Assembly: GCF_000759445.1 (NCBI RefSeq)
Contig: NZ_JRMB01000001.1
Location: 2,418,001 to 2,482,000, forward strand
Origin: Pseudomonas lutea
GTDB taxonomy: Bacteria; Pseudomonadota; Gammaproteobacteria; Pseudomonadales; Pseudomonadaceae
Reading direction: 5' to 3'
Length of the DNA: 64,000 nucleotides
In this document: piece after piece, positions 7,563 through 16,378 of the stretch
Layout of the letters: each line of letters starts with the position of its first letter
How positions within the stretch are numbered: position 1 is the first letter of the stretch
Notes under the pieces: generated by a model
The model's database searches: none
Seen by the model: only the letters and a program-made list of their open reading frames with translations
Told to the model about the DNA's origin: nothing
Made by a program: the position numbers and the translations under genes

Positions 7563-8732
7563 TCATTCCGGCAGCATCAATTTCGTCCCGCCCGGATGCG
7601 CTTTGACGACGCTGTAGGGCACCACTGACCACTCCGGGCCCTCGCAGGCGCGCTGAACGCGGGCGAAATAGGGCCCGAAGTAAACGCCTTTTTCGGTGAA
7701 GTACCACGAAGGGAATTCCCACACCGAGGGGTCGGTGTAGTCGCAATCGTCTTCGGTCGCGGGCGCTTGCATGTCGGCGGGCTGCGTCGCTTTCAACTGG
7801 GCGACGAGCCACGGGGCGAACTGTTTGCTGCGGTAGTCCGAATAAGTCTCGAAACTCCCGTCACCCTGTTCATCTCGCTCGTAATGCAGCGGCGCGCCCT
7901 TGCCGACCCACAGCACATCTTCCAGCGTCAAAGCCTTCCCCGTACCGGCATCCAGATTAAGCGGTGAGTCGCCGAAATCGGGGTGCGCGCCGCCGCAATC
8001 GTAGGAGGTAAACACGTTGAGGCTGACGATGCCCGGCGTGAGCAAATGCGGTGTAACGGTCTGGGCAAAGTCGCCACCCGAGCGACTGGCATTGAGCATG
8101 CACTCGTTGTAGCTGACCACTTCTTGCCACAATCGCGCGCGCAGTTGCTGATTGATGCGAGCCGCCTGATCCGTCGGGTAGCCCGATGTGATTTCAAACA
8201 TCGAGACGCCCGACGCAGGCTCGACCCACCACTGCAACGCATGGCCCATGAACGTGGTCTTTTTATCCGCCTTGAGCGGTAGCTGAGTCAGCCGTAAATA
8301 GTCGTAGGCCGACTGCTTGTAGATGTCCTGCCAGCCCGGTTCAGCGGCTTGGTCCGGCGCAGCAATAGCGCGCTCTTCCAGCTGCACCTTGAAGGTCTTG
8401 CCTTTGCTGCTCCACTGACCGGCCCAGGTCGCGTCCGGATTTTTGTGGAGCACCAGTTTCGGCAGATCGGCTTGTTCGTCGTAGCTGAGGCCTTCGGTCA
8501 GCGTGAGATCGTTGCCCTTTGAGCTACCCGAAAGCGGCAGGTCCTTGTGGTACTTCTCATAAAAATAGCGGCCGGTCACCTCCTCGGCACTGGTCAGATT
8601 CAGCTCAACGACAATCGGCGATTTGCCCAATGTGCCGGTAAGAACATGGACAGCGCTTTCGGCGTGAAGGGTAAAAGGCGCTACCAGCGCAATGAGGCAG
8701 GCCGTGCGCACAACGGAAAGCGAAACAGGCAT
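7563..8732 (-). CDS. Secreted hypothetical protein with DUF3298/RsiV-like C-terminus
   Basis: This 389-aa protein has a signal peptide (VVRTACLIALVAPFTLHAES). The N-terminal half resembles small beta-sandwich secreted domains. The C-terminal half (about 170-389) has NVFTSYDCGGAHPDFGDSPLNLD, GKALTLEDVLW and PYSVVKAHP segments, as in DUF3298/RsiV-type domains. SD AAGGGA precedes the ATG. It is probably periplasmic; the function is unknown and the domain assignment is from memory. Confidence 0.65.
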   Translation of the reverse strand: MPVSLSVVRTACLIALVAPFTLHAESAVHVLTGTLGKSPIVVELNLTSAEEVTGRYFYEKYHKDLPLSGSSKGNDLTLTEGLSYDEQADLPKLVLHKNPDATWAGQWSSKGKTFKVQLEERAIAAPDQAAEPGWQDIYKQSAYDYLRLTQLPLKADKKTTFMGHALQWWVEPASGVSMFEITSGYPTDQAARINQQLRARLWQEVVSYNECMLNASRSGGDFAQTVTPHLLTPGIVSLNVFTSYDCGGAHPDFGDSPLNLDAGTGKALTLEDVLWVGKGAPLHYERDEQGDGSFETYSDYRSKQFAPWLVAQLKATQPADMQAPATEDDCDYTDPSVWEFPSWYFTEKGVYFGPYFARVQRACEGPEWSVVPYSVVKAHPGGTKLMLPE

Positions 8733-8834
8733 CAGACGTCCCTTGTGAAGATGCTAACGAAGCGGGGGCGTCAATCTCGCGAATAGGCGAGCATCTGGCA
8801 AGGGTTTGCGGAATATTCCCCACGGTGCTTCCAC

Positions 8835-9470
8835 TCAGCGCCGGCCGTCCACCGCCATCCTCACCGCGAAGCCGAACAGCACCGTGCCCATCAACCACCG
8901 TTGCGCCGCCGCCCAAGCGGGCTTTTGCGTGAGGAACAGCGCCGTGGAGCCAGCGGCCATAACGATTAGTGTGTTGACGGTGAGGCTGACCAGAATCTGC
9001 GCGCTGCCCAGAATCAGCGACTGGCTCAGCACGCTGCTGCCGTTGTCGACGCTGATGAACTGGGGCAGTAAAGACAGGTAAAGCACGGCCACTTTGGGAT
9101 TGAACAGGCTGGTCATCAGGCCCATCAGAAACAGCTGTCGATGGCTGTCCCTGGGCAGCGCCTTGATCTGAAACGGCGAGCGGCCGCCCGGTTTCAAAGC
9201 CTGCCAGGCGAGATAGAGCAAGTACGCGGCACCTGCCATGCGCAGGGTGTCGTAGGCATAAGGGACGGCCATCACCAGGCCGGTGATGCCCAAGGCCGCA
9301 CAAAGCATGTAAAAGAAAAAGCCGACGGCGACGCCACCAAGCGAGATCAGCCCTGCCCTGCGCCCTTGTGAGAGGGATCGCGAAATCACGTAAATCATGT
9401 TGGGACCCGGCGTCAGCACCATGCCCAGAGCAATGAGGGAGAAAGCGATAAGGTTGGAGAGTTCGGGCAT
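8835..9470 (-). CDS. LysE/RhtB-family exporter
   Basis: This 211-aa inner-membrane protein has about 6 TM helices and the family N-terminus (GMVLTPGPNMIYVISRSLSQG) plus the SLFNPKVAVLYLSLLPQF segment after TM3. RhtB-type proteins export amino acids or homoserine lactone-like solutes. AGGAG lies 6 nt before the ATG. It appears monocistronic; the substrate is not deducible. Confidence 0.9.
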   Translation of the reverse strand: MPELSNLIAFSLIALGMVLTPGPNMIYVISRSLSQGRRAGLISLGGVAVGFFFYMLCAALGITGLVMAVPYAYDTLRMAGAAYLLYLAWQALKPGGRSPFQIKALPRDSHRQLFLMGLMTSLFNPKVAVLYLSLLPQFISVDNGSSVLSQSLILGSAQILVSLTVNTLIVMAAGSTALFLTQKPAWAAAQRWLMGTVLFGFAVRMAVDGRR

Positions 9471-9771
9471 CGTGGGCTCCTGCCGCGTAATGAAGGCCTC
9501 GCGGACGATGCCCTATCGGCGGACATTTCAACCAACCTGCGCAGAACTTTCTATACACAGATGGCCGCAAAACAGGCCATGACAGATGCCGTCGGCGTTC
9601 ATGCAGATCGCATCCGGCTTGCCAGGGCGGTCGGCCGACAGCCGGTGTGAATTATTTGATGAATAGTGGCACAACGCTCTTCCCAGCCCCACACCCGTAG
9701 GCCCACACTCTGAGCCGTTACTCGTGACCGATGTATCAGTCGGGATGCTGTGTTGAAACCCGGTGAGCGCT

Positions 9772-10851
9772 ATGAACACTTCGGTCCAAAAAGGTCTCTC
9801 CTTCGCCAGACGCATGTACTTGCCGCGCAGCATTGGCATGGGCATTGGCTTCTTTGCGGTGGCCGCAGCGTTGCAACCGTCCCAGCCGCCGCTCTGGGTG
9901 TGGATCGCGATGATCGCCCACGGTTATGCCTGGCCACATGTTGCCTACCAACTGGCCAGGCGCTCACGCCAACCTTACGCCGCCGAGCGCCGGAACCTGA
10001 TTTATGACTCGCTGGGCGGGGGCTTCTGGGCGGGTGCGATGGGGATCAGCCCGCTGCCGACCGTGACGGTGCTGTCGATGATGGCGATGAACAACATCGC
10101 GGCCGGTGGCATGCGTTTGTTCGTCATGGGTTCGGTCGCGCAGATCGCGGGCGCGCTGGTCGCCTACAGGCTCTTTCTGCCGCCAATGTTTCCCCACGTC
10201 AACGAGCTGCAGCTCTACGCCTGTTTACCGATGCTGGTGATCTACCCCATGGCAATCGGCCTGGTCTGTTACCGCGTCGCCGTGCAGCTGTCAAAAAGCA
10301 AGAAGACCCTGGAAAAGCTCAGCACCACCGACAGCCTCACCGGCCTGATGAATCACGGCGCGTGGAAGGATCGGCTGGCGCTGGAATTCGATCAGTGCCA
10401 GAACCAGGATCGTCAGCACAGTGTGGCGTTGATTGACATCGACCACTTCAAAACCATCAACGACACCTACGGACACATCACCGGCGACAATGTACTCAAG
10501 CAACTGAGCAACGCACTGTGCGCCGGTCTGCGTCAGACGGATCTGCCCGGGCGGTACGGCGGCGATGAATTCTGCGTCATCCTGCCTGATACCACTCTCG
10601 CCCAGGCCACCGAGATACTCGAACGGCTGCGCCGCACGGTGCACGACCATGCCCATTCCGCCCTCCCCGACCTCACATTGAGCCTGAGCATTGGCGTCGC
10701 CGCGTACGGCCCGCACCTGACCGACGCCGGCATGTGGCTGCATGAAGCAGACATGGCGCTGTATGAGGCCAAAAGCGCCGGGCGTAACCGCGTGACGTCG
10801 GCGCGCCCGTCCGGCAAAGCCTGCGCCCGGGAAGGGGCGGCGCTTGGGTGA
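9772..10851 (+). CDS. Diguanylate cyclase with MASE2 membrane sensor (GGDEF)
   Basis: The N-terminal 170 residues are hydrophobic and resemble MASE2 (RRMYLPRSIGMGIGFFAVAA, as in E. coli DgcC/AdrA). A GGDEF domain follows, with an intact GGDEF signature at residues 263-267 and an RQTD I-site (254-257) five residues upstream, so both catalysis and product inhibition should work. No EAL domain is present. It should make c-di-GMP at the inner membrane. ATG 9772 (GGTGAG just upstream) is preferred over GTG 9763, weakly. About 300 bp upstream (9471-9771) hold nothing I can identify. Confidence 0.9.
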   Translation: MNTSVQKGLSFARRMYLPRSIGMGIGFFAVAAALQPSQPPLWVWIAMIAHGYAWPHVAYQLARRSRQPYAAERRNLIYDSLGGGFWAGAMGISPLPTVTVLSMMAMNNIAAGGMRLFVMGSVAQIAGALVAYRLFLPPMFPHVNELQLYACLPMLVIYPMAIGLVCYRVAVQLSKSKKTLEKLSTTDSLTGLMNHGAWKDRLALEFDQCQNQDRQHSVALIDIDHFKTINDTYGHITGDNVLKQLSNALCAGLRQTDLPGRYGGDEFCVILPDTTLAQATEILERLRRTVHDHAHSALPDLTLSLSIGVAAYGPHLTDAGMWLHEADMALYEAKSAGRNRVTSARPSGKACAREGAALG

Positions 10852-10887
10852 GGCAACTGCTGGATGGGTGCCAGCAGTAAGCGGTAC

Positions 10888-11607
10888 CTAATCGGCGCAC
10901 GCCATGGCGTCGGTTGGCGTATCAATCTGTTTCAGCAGTTCAAGCGGCGTCATGCGCGTCAGCAGTGTCTGCAGGCTGTCACTCAGCACCAACGGCCCGT
11001 ACAACCCCTCTTCCCGCTCCAGATGGGTTTGCTGCACCTCGCGATACGCCTCGGGGTAGATGCTTTTTTCCACCGGCAAAAGCCGGTCGTAGTGTTCGAG
11101 CAGGCCAAGAAAGACAATGCGTCGCTCGGTCACGCCGCGTGTGGTGGCAATCAGTTTGATGAAAAAGTCCGAGTCGCTCTGGCGCATGGCTTCGAAGGCG
11201 GCGTAGCGCTCCGCCAGGCTGTACGTCCCGGACGCGTCGAACACCACGCAGCACAACTCCTGGCGCGAGCGGCCACCAAAAGGGTTGATCGCCGCATGAC
11301 GTCGGTTGCACTGCGCCAAAGCGAAGGCGACTGCCTGCTCGGCCTCGTTGATGCGGGCTGTGCTGCTGAGCGAGGCCAGGTCGTCCAGCACCGGTGCCTG
11401 ACGCCCAAGGCGCTCGACTTCCGCACTGAAGGCTGCGAACACACCATGCGGCCCAAGCCATTGCCCATGGAGTTCGCTTAACTGTTTTCTGGAGAAAGTG
11501 TTTTGTTCTTCAACCAATCGTTGAAATGCCACAGAGGCATCGATATGGGAGCCGGTGTCGATCAGGCAGTGTTCGAGGGGCCCGGATGTTGTGATTTGAA
11601 TGGTCAT
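10888..11607 (-). CDS. Hypothetical protein, 239 aa
   Basis: I do not recognise a family. The protein is soluble (no signal peptide or TM segment) and Leu/Glu/Arg-rich, with predicted helices and a central FGGRSRQELCCVVFD segment. AAGGA about 10 nt before the ATG supports the start. It is convergent with the GGDEF gene (37 bp apart). A LuxR-type HTH gene lies upstream on the same strand after a 172-bp gap. Confidence 0.6.
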   Translation of the reverse strand: MTIQITTSGPLEHCLIDTGSHIDASVAFQRLVEEQNTFSRKQLSELHGQWLGPHGVFAAFSAEVERLGRQAPVLDDLASLSSTARINEAEQAVAFALAQCNRRHAAINPFGGRSRQELCCVVFDASGTYSLAERYAAFEAMRQSDSDFFIKLIATTRGVTERRIVFLGLLEHYDRLLPVEKSIYPEAYREVQQTHLEREEGLYGPLVLSDSLQTLLTRMTPLELLKQIDTPTDAMACAD

Positions 11608-11779
11608 TCGGTTCCATCCTTATTATTGGTGATTATTGAAGTACATCACCGTGCACACTTTGACGGACCGCCCAAAGCGCTCACAGCGAGTTATATTCAA
11701 AAGCGAACACAGTGACGCGAGAAAGCATCACAACTTATCAGGCAAAACTTGGCTCAGCACTGTTATCAAATCAGGGTGA

Positions 11780-12061
11780 TTATGCACTTACCGTTCTGCG
11801 GAACAATCCGACAGATGTAGGGGTGGGGATGTTTTTCTCGTGCGAGGGGGGGGCGGCATGCAGTGCGATCAGCTGACCTCGGCTCTTCACGGCGTGCTTC
11901 CTGAGCAACGCTGAAACGTGGTCCCGCGCCGTGTAATCACTGATTCCCAGCCGCTGAGCGATGTCCTTGTTGGTCTGCCCCTGCAATACCAGCTGCAGGA
12001 CTTCCAGTTCTCGCGGTGTGGCTCGATTCAATCGTTTTCGCTTGCGTTCTTCTTCAGACAT
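11780..12061 (-). CDS. Stand-alone LuxR-type HTH protein
   Basis: This 93-aa protein consists almost only of a LuxR/FixJ HTH (about residues 12-68: ATPRELEVLQLVLQGQTNKDIA then the recognition helix) with a charged N-terminus (SEEERKRKRLNR) and a short tail. No receiver or autoinducer domain is present, so it probably acts as a dedicated DNA-binding protein or GerE-like regulator. An SD (GGAG, about 13 nt upstream) is weak. Its targets are unknown. Confidence 0.8.
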   Translation of the reverse strand: MSEEERKRKRLNRATPRELEVLQLVLQGQTNKDIAQRLGISDYTARDHVSALLRKHAVKSRGQLIALHAAPPSHEKNIPTPTSVGLFRRTVSA

Positions 12062-12404
12062 TTATGCTCGTCAGGCTCCGCTTGTTGCGCTCATTGTTTA
12101 AACCACCTTTGACAGTGGTACTTTCGCAACTGCCCGATATGGCAGCGCTGGCTTGATCAGGTTCAGGACAGCCGAATCAGAATAAGTAAAGTTTCCTACA
12201 AACAAGTGCGATACATCTCAAGCTAACTGCATAGCAGCACAGTCGAGCATGACCCTCTGAGGGGCCGCGGGATATATATAAAGTCGGGCAAGTTGTATAG
12301 ACAGGGACAATAAACGCTGCAAATGATAATTACAATCATCTGTTACAAATGAGCGGATGAAGCGTTGCGCTGCCGGGGTCTGGAATCAGCTGGAAGAAAC
12401 CAAC
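12062..12404. other. Non-coding gap with an ATGAT...ATCAT palindrome
   Basis: No gene is evident in this stretch. At about 12324-12338 ATGAT and ATCAT form an inverted repeat across AATTACA, inside an AATGATAAT stretch reminiscent of half a Fur box. TATATATAAAG (about 12272) could be a -10. The neighbouring LuxR-type gene reads away from here, so the site could control it or an unseen transcript. Confidence 0.3.
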
Positions 12405-12423
12405 GGGCGCCATTGCGGCGCCC
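12405..12423 (-). terminator. Terminator of the MHS transporter gene
   Basis: GGGCGCC / GGCGCCC form a perfect 7-bp stem with loop ATTGC. On the minus strand it is followed by a moderately T-rich tail (GTTGGTTTCTTCC). It lies 10 bp after the transporter stop codon. Confidence 0.6.
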
Positions 12424-12432
12424 CTGCTCTGC

Positions 12433-13752
12433 TCAACCGCCGGTGTGTACCACGCGGGTGTCATCCACCTGCATGCCTTTGCGCATGCCAAAGAACATCG
12501 CGGTGGCCAGACCCACCGCCCCCATGATCACGCAGTAGCCCACGCACACCCACGGGCTCCATGGCATCAGGGCGATCAGTGCCAGCGGCGTAGTGCTGGC
12601 CCAGAGGGCGTAGCTGATGTTGTAGGTCAGTGAGATGCCGGAGACGCGAATATTCGCCGGGAACAGTCCGACCATGACCGACGGCACAACGCCGACGATG
12701 CCGCACGCCAGCCCCGCCACGGCATAGGCCAGGCCCATGGGCAGCCAGTGGCCAACCAGACTGGCATAAAGCACACCAACGCCCACAGGCAGCAGCAAGC
12801 TGTAAAGGACCACCCCGCGCCAGGCGCCAATGCGGTCCACCAGCATGCCCGCCAGGACACAGCCAATGTTGAGAAAGACGATGCCGACGCTGCTCAGGGC
12901 GAAGGTGTCGCTGGGGCTCATGCCGAAGCGTTGCTGCATTACGGTAGGCGTGATGACCACCAGGGTGACGACGGCGGAGGTCAGCACGCAGGTCAGCAGT
13001 GCGGCGGGTAACAGCGATTGCCGATGCTGACGCAGAACCGCGCGCAGCGGCAGTTCGGTCATGCCTTCGCGCTGCGCATGCAGGGCCATGAACACAGGGG
13101 TTTCACTGAGCCAGCGGCGTAACCACACGCCAATGACGCCGAACACACCGCCCAGCAGAAACGGGATGCGCCACGCGTAATCGAGGATTTCCGCGTGGCT
13201 GAAGACTTTCGCCAGCCAGGTCGCGGTCAGCGCGCCGATGAGGTAGCCGAAGGTAAGCCCCGCCTGCAACACGCCCAGCGCATAGCCACGATGGCCTTTC
13301 GGTGCGTGCTCGGCAACGAACACCCATGCGCTCGGCACCTCCCCGCCGACCGCAGCCCCTTGCAGGATCCGCAGCGCCAACAGCACCAACGGCGCCCAAT
13401 AACCGATGTCCGCGTACGTCGGCATGATGCCGATGAGCAGGCAAGGCAGCGCCATCATCAGAATGCTGAGGCTGAAGACACGTTTGCGGCCCAGCTTGTC
13501 GGCAAAGTGCGCCATCAGAATGCCGCCCAGCGGGCGCGCCAGGTAGCCCGTGACGAAGATCCCGAAGCTTTGCAGCAGGCGCAGCCACTCGGGCATTTCC
13601 GGCGGAAAGAACAGCTGACTGAGCGTCAGGGCGAAAAACACGAAAATGATGAAGTCGTAGATTTCCAGCGCCCCGCCCAACGCCGCCAGGCCCAGGGTTT
13701 TGTAGTCTCCCCGGCTGATCGGTTGTGGGCGTGGTCCAAGAATGGCTGTCAT
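12433..13752 (-). CDS. MFS transporter, metabolite:H+ symporter (MHS) family
   Basis: This protein of about 439 aa has 12 TM segments and MHS-family marks: the ALEIYDFIIFVFFA N-terminus (TM1), FADKLGRKRVFSL in the TM2-3 loop and RILQGAAVGGEVPSAWVFVAEHAP. Relatives carry citrate, 2-oxoglutarate, proline/betaine or shikimate. I placed the start at ATG 13752 (protein begins MTAILGPR) rather than 13815, since GGGG lies just upstream; the choice is uncertain. It is downstream of, and co-oriented with, the TonB receptor (116-bp gap), so the two may share a substrate route across the envelope. Confidence 0.85.
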   Translation of the reverse strand: MTAILGPRPQPISRGDYKTLGLAALGGALEIYDFIIFVFFALTLSQLFFPPEMPEWLRLLQSFGIFVTGYLARPLGGILMAHFADKLGRKRVFSLSILMMALPCLLIGIMPTYADIGYWAPLVLLALRILQGAAVGGEVPSAWVFVAEHAPKGHRGYALGVLQAGLTFGYLIGALTATWLAKVFSHAEILDYAWRIPFLLGGVFGVIGVWLRRWLSETPVFMALHAQREGMTELPLRAVLRQHRQSLLPAALLTCVLTSAVVTLVVITPTVMQQRFGMSPSDTFALSSVGIVFLNIGCVLAGMLVDRIGAWRGVVLYSLLLPVGVGVLYASLVGHWLPMGLAYAVAGLACGIVGVVPSVMVGLFPANIRVSGISLTYNISYALWASTTPLALIALMPWSPWVCVGYCVIMGAVGLATAMFFGMRKGMQVDDTRVVHTGG

Positions 13753-13868
13753 GAAAGACCCCAAATCACAGGTTGAAACGGCAGTTAGGTGCGACAAAGG
13801 CGCGCAGGATAACAAAGCTGACGATTTGAGGGCGGATCACTGACGGCTGGCGCTATCGACCCGACGGG

Positions 13869-16040
13869 TCAGAAGCTCACCGTTGCCGAGACCCGTGCCG
13901 TGCGCGGTGCGCCGAGGAACAGATAATCGTCGCCCAGGTATTCGCCCGCATCGCGCCAGTAGCGTTTGTCGAACAGGTTGTCGACGGTCAGGCGCAACAC
14001 CGTGTCGTAGCCCTCGACTTTGGTGCTGTAGCGGCTGCCCGCGTTGAACACGGCGTAGTCATCGACTTTCACCGAGCCTTCCCGGTTGGCGTATTTGCTT
14101 GTGCTGTACTGCACGCCGCCGAGCAGCGCCAGGCCCTGAATCGGCAAGGCGTAGTCGGCCGACAGGCTGCCACGGAATTTCGGCACGTTGATCGCCTGAT
14201 GATCTTCATAGGCCGTGGTGCCGCTGTCTTCGACCCTTGCCTTGATGGCCGCGACGCTGGCCGACAGTTGCAGTTGCGAGGTCAGGTAGCCGTTGGCGCC
14301 CAGCTCGACGCCGGTGTTTTTTTGCTGACCCTGCTGGACGAAGGTCAGGCTGCCGTCGTCGTTGGGCCTTGAATACTGATAGGCCTGGCGGGTTTGAAAC
14401 ACCGCTGCGGTGAAGCTCATGCGGCGCCAGTCGTATTTAACCCCGGCTTCGAGCTGACGAGAAATCGTCGGCGCCAGGATCTCGCCGACGTTGCTGTCGA
14501 ACACCGACGCCGTGCCGCCCAGGGACAGCCCTTTGCTGTAGCTGGCGTAGAGCGAAACGTCGTCAATCGGCTTGTAGATCAGCGCCGCCTGCGGCAGGAA
14601 GATCGACCGCTCGGTGTGGCGATTTTCGCTGCCGTCTTCGTTGTAGGCTTTTTCGTCGAGCTTGACCTGACGCCCGCCAATCACCGTCTGCCAGTGTTCG
14701 TTGAAACTGATGCGGTCCGTGGCAAACAGTCCGTACTGCCGGCTGTCGAGGCGGCGCTCGGTGTGGCCTGGGGTGAGGTCCGACGGCGCGAACTGGTCGG
14801 GCGTCTCGTGGATGTTCCCGGAGCCGACGTATTCGCTGAAATACGGCCGGGTGTCCACGGTGCGGCGGAACGCGCTGGTGCCAAAGGTCAGCTCGTGATC
14901 GAGCCCGCCGGTGGCGAACAGACCGGTCATCGTGGCCTCGACTTCGTCGTTGCGCCGGGTGTCATCGGGGCTGCGGAAATCGTAGATGTCGTAGCCGCCG
15001 CTCGGCGTGAAGTGCCCCGTCAGCGGCTCTGCGGGGCAGTCGCTCTGGAAATAACAGCCATAGGCGAAGGCGCTGTAGTCGTCGATGACCACGCGACTGC
15101 GGGAGGCGCTGAGGCTGGCTTTCCAGTCATCGGTGAGACGGTATTCATAACGGCCGTTCATGTTCAGCGAATCGATGCCCACCGGGTTCGAGTCGCTTTG
15201 ATAGCCCAGCAGTTTGCGTGGCGAGGCGTCATGGGGCAGTTCGGTGCCGCCCAGCAGTTGGTAGCCCGGGACCGAGCGCTGCTCTTTGGTCTGGTATTCG
15301 ACGTCAAGTTGCAGGGTGGACTGTTCGTTGATGTTCCAGTCGAACGCCAGCGAGGCGAAATCGCGCTGGCCATTGGCGTGTTCGACGTAGGAACGAATGT
15401 CCTCGTGGGCGACGTTGGCGCGCAGCCCGAATTGTTTCTCGCTGCCAAACCAGCCGCCGACGTCGGTGGCGATGTAGCGCTCGCCATGCTCGTTGGTCGA
15501 GACCGTCACCGACCGCACGTCTTCCGGGCGCTTGGTTTTGTAATTGACCACGCCCGCCGGCTCCGACACCCCGCTTTGCAGCCCCGAGAGGCCTTTGAGC
15601 AATTCGACCTGTTCTTTGTTTTCCAGCGCCACGTTCTGCTCGCCGGTGATGCTGCGGCCGTTGATGCGATAACTGTTGGCGGCGTTGAGGGAGAAGCCAC
15701 GCACGACGAAATTCTCGTAATACCCCACCGGCGCATAGCTGTCGCCCACCGAGGCGTCATTGCGCAATACGTCGCTGAGCAGTTTGGCTTGCTGGTTTTG
15801 CAGCCGTTCGGCGTTGAATACCGAAATCGACGCCGGCGTGTCGCGCAGAGGCGCCTCGCTGAAACCGCCAACTGATGCGCTGCCGGCCTGATAAACCGAT
15901 TCCTGCTCACCCGTCACCCTGAGCGCGTCCAGCGTCACCGGTTCAGCTTCTTGGGCCGCCAGCCACGGCGAAGCGAAGGCGATACTCAGCGGCAACAGCC
16001 GACGCGTGAAACCGGCAGCAGGACGGGAAGAGATGGTCAT
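13869..16040 (-). CDS. TonB-dependent siderophore receptor
   Basis: This 723-aa protein has a signal peptide, a plug domain (about 45-170: DTPASISVFNAERLQNQQ, NFVVRGFSLN, LLKGLSGLQSGVSEPAGVVNYKTKRP) and a 22-strand-type barrel ending in the terminal Phe strand RTARVSATVSF. It is of the FhuA/FoxA/FpvA-like siderophore class, without an N-terminal signalling (STN) domain, so it is not a surface-signalling transducer. The ligand is unknown. No clear Fur box is visible in the 338-bp upstream gap, which is unusual for this family. Confidence 0.92.
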   Translation of the reverse strand: MTISSRPAAGFTRRLLPLSIAFASPWLAAQEAEPVTLDALRVTGEQESVYQAGSASVGGFSEAPLRDTPASISVFNAERLQNQQAKLLSDVLRNDASVGDSYAPVGYYENFVVRGFSLNAANSYRINGRSITGEQNVALENKEQVELLKGLSGLQSGVSEPAGVVNYKTKRPEDVRSVTVSTNEHGERYIATDVGGWFGSEKQFGLRANVAHEDIRSYVEHANGQRDFASLAFDWNINEQSTLQLDVEYQTKEQRSVPGYQLLGGTELPHDASPRKLLGYQSDSNPVGIDSLNMNGRYEYRLTDDWKASLSASRSRVVIDDYSAFAYGCYFQSDCPAEPLTGHFTPSGGYDIYDFRSPDDTRRNDEVEATMTGLFATGGLDHELTFGTSAFRRTVDTRPYFSEYVGSGNIHETPDQFAPSDLTPGHTERRLDSRQYGLFATDRISFNEHWQTVIGGRQVKLDEKAYNEDGSENRHTERSIFLPQAALIYKPIDDVSLYASYSKGLSLGGTASVFDSNVGEILAPTISRQLEAGVKYDWRRMSFTAAVFQTRQAYQYSRPNDDGSLTFVQQGQQKNTGVELGANGYLTSQLQLSASVAAIKARVEDSGTTAYEDHQAINVPKFRGSLSADYALPIQGLALLGGVQYSTSKYANREGSVKVDDYAVFNAGSRYSTKVEGYDTVLRLTVDNLFDKRYWRDAGEYLGDDYLFLGAPRTARVSATVSF

Positions 16041-16198
16041 CGGCGGGCAATTCCTGGAATAAGCAGTCGGGCAGCAAAAAACGCAGGCCAGTTCGGCGGC
16101 GCATCTTGTACGTTCTGCGCCGACTTTTTACAACTGCAATGAATCCATCGACCCAGCCTAGCTGGCTTCATAGGACCTGCTTTGCCCTGGAAGCCTCT

Positions 16199-16304
16199 GC
16201 CCTTAGTGGAGCCGGCTTTAGCCGGGAAGCCCGCGCGTCACGTCGCGACAATGAGGGTGCCAGGACTGGCCCCTTCCCGGCTGAAGCCGGTCCCACAGCA
16301 TGCA
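16199..16304. repeat. REP pair
   Basis: Between the dehydrogenase and the TonB receptor, GGAGCCGGCTTTAGCCGGGAAG and CTTCCCGGCTGAAGCCGGTCCC form an inverted pair about 60 bp apart. Nothing else is recognised in this 338-bp gap. Confidence 0.85.
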
Positions 16305-16378
16305 TCCAGATGAACTGCACCCGCCTCTTCCCGCCTAAACCCAGCCCCACACCGCTATCCCAGGACCGGGAATTCCTA

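Noticed and set aside
12321-12340. Fur-box-like ATGATAATTACAATCAT as a promoter of a PrrF-type sRNA
   Set aside because: Only half fits the Fur consensus, and no PrrF-like sequence or terminator follows on either strand. Kept only as a low-confidence palindrome.
14394-15875. Long plus-strand open frame (493 codons) opposite the TonB receptor
   Set aside because: High-GC antisense shadow; the minus strand carries the full receptor with signal peptide, plug and barrel.
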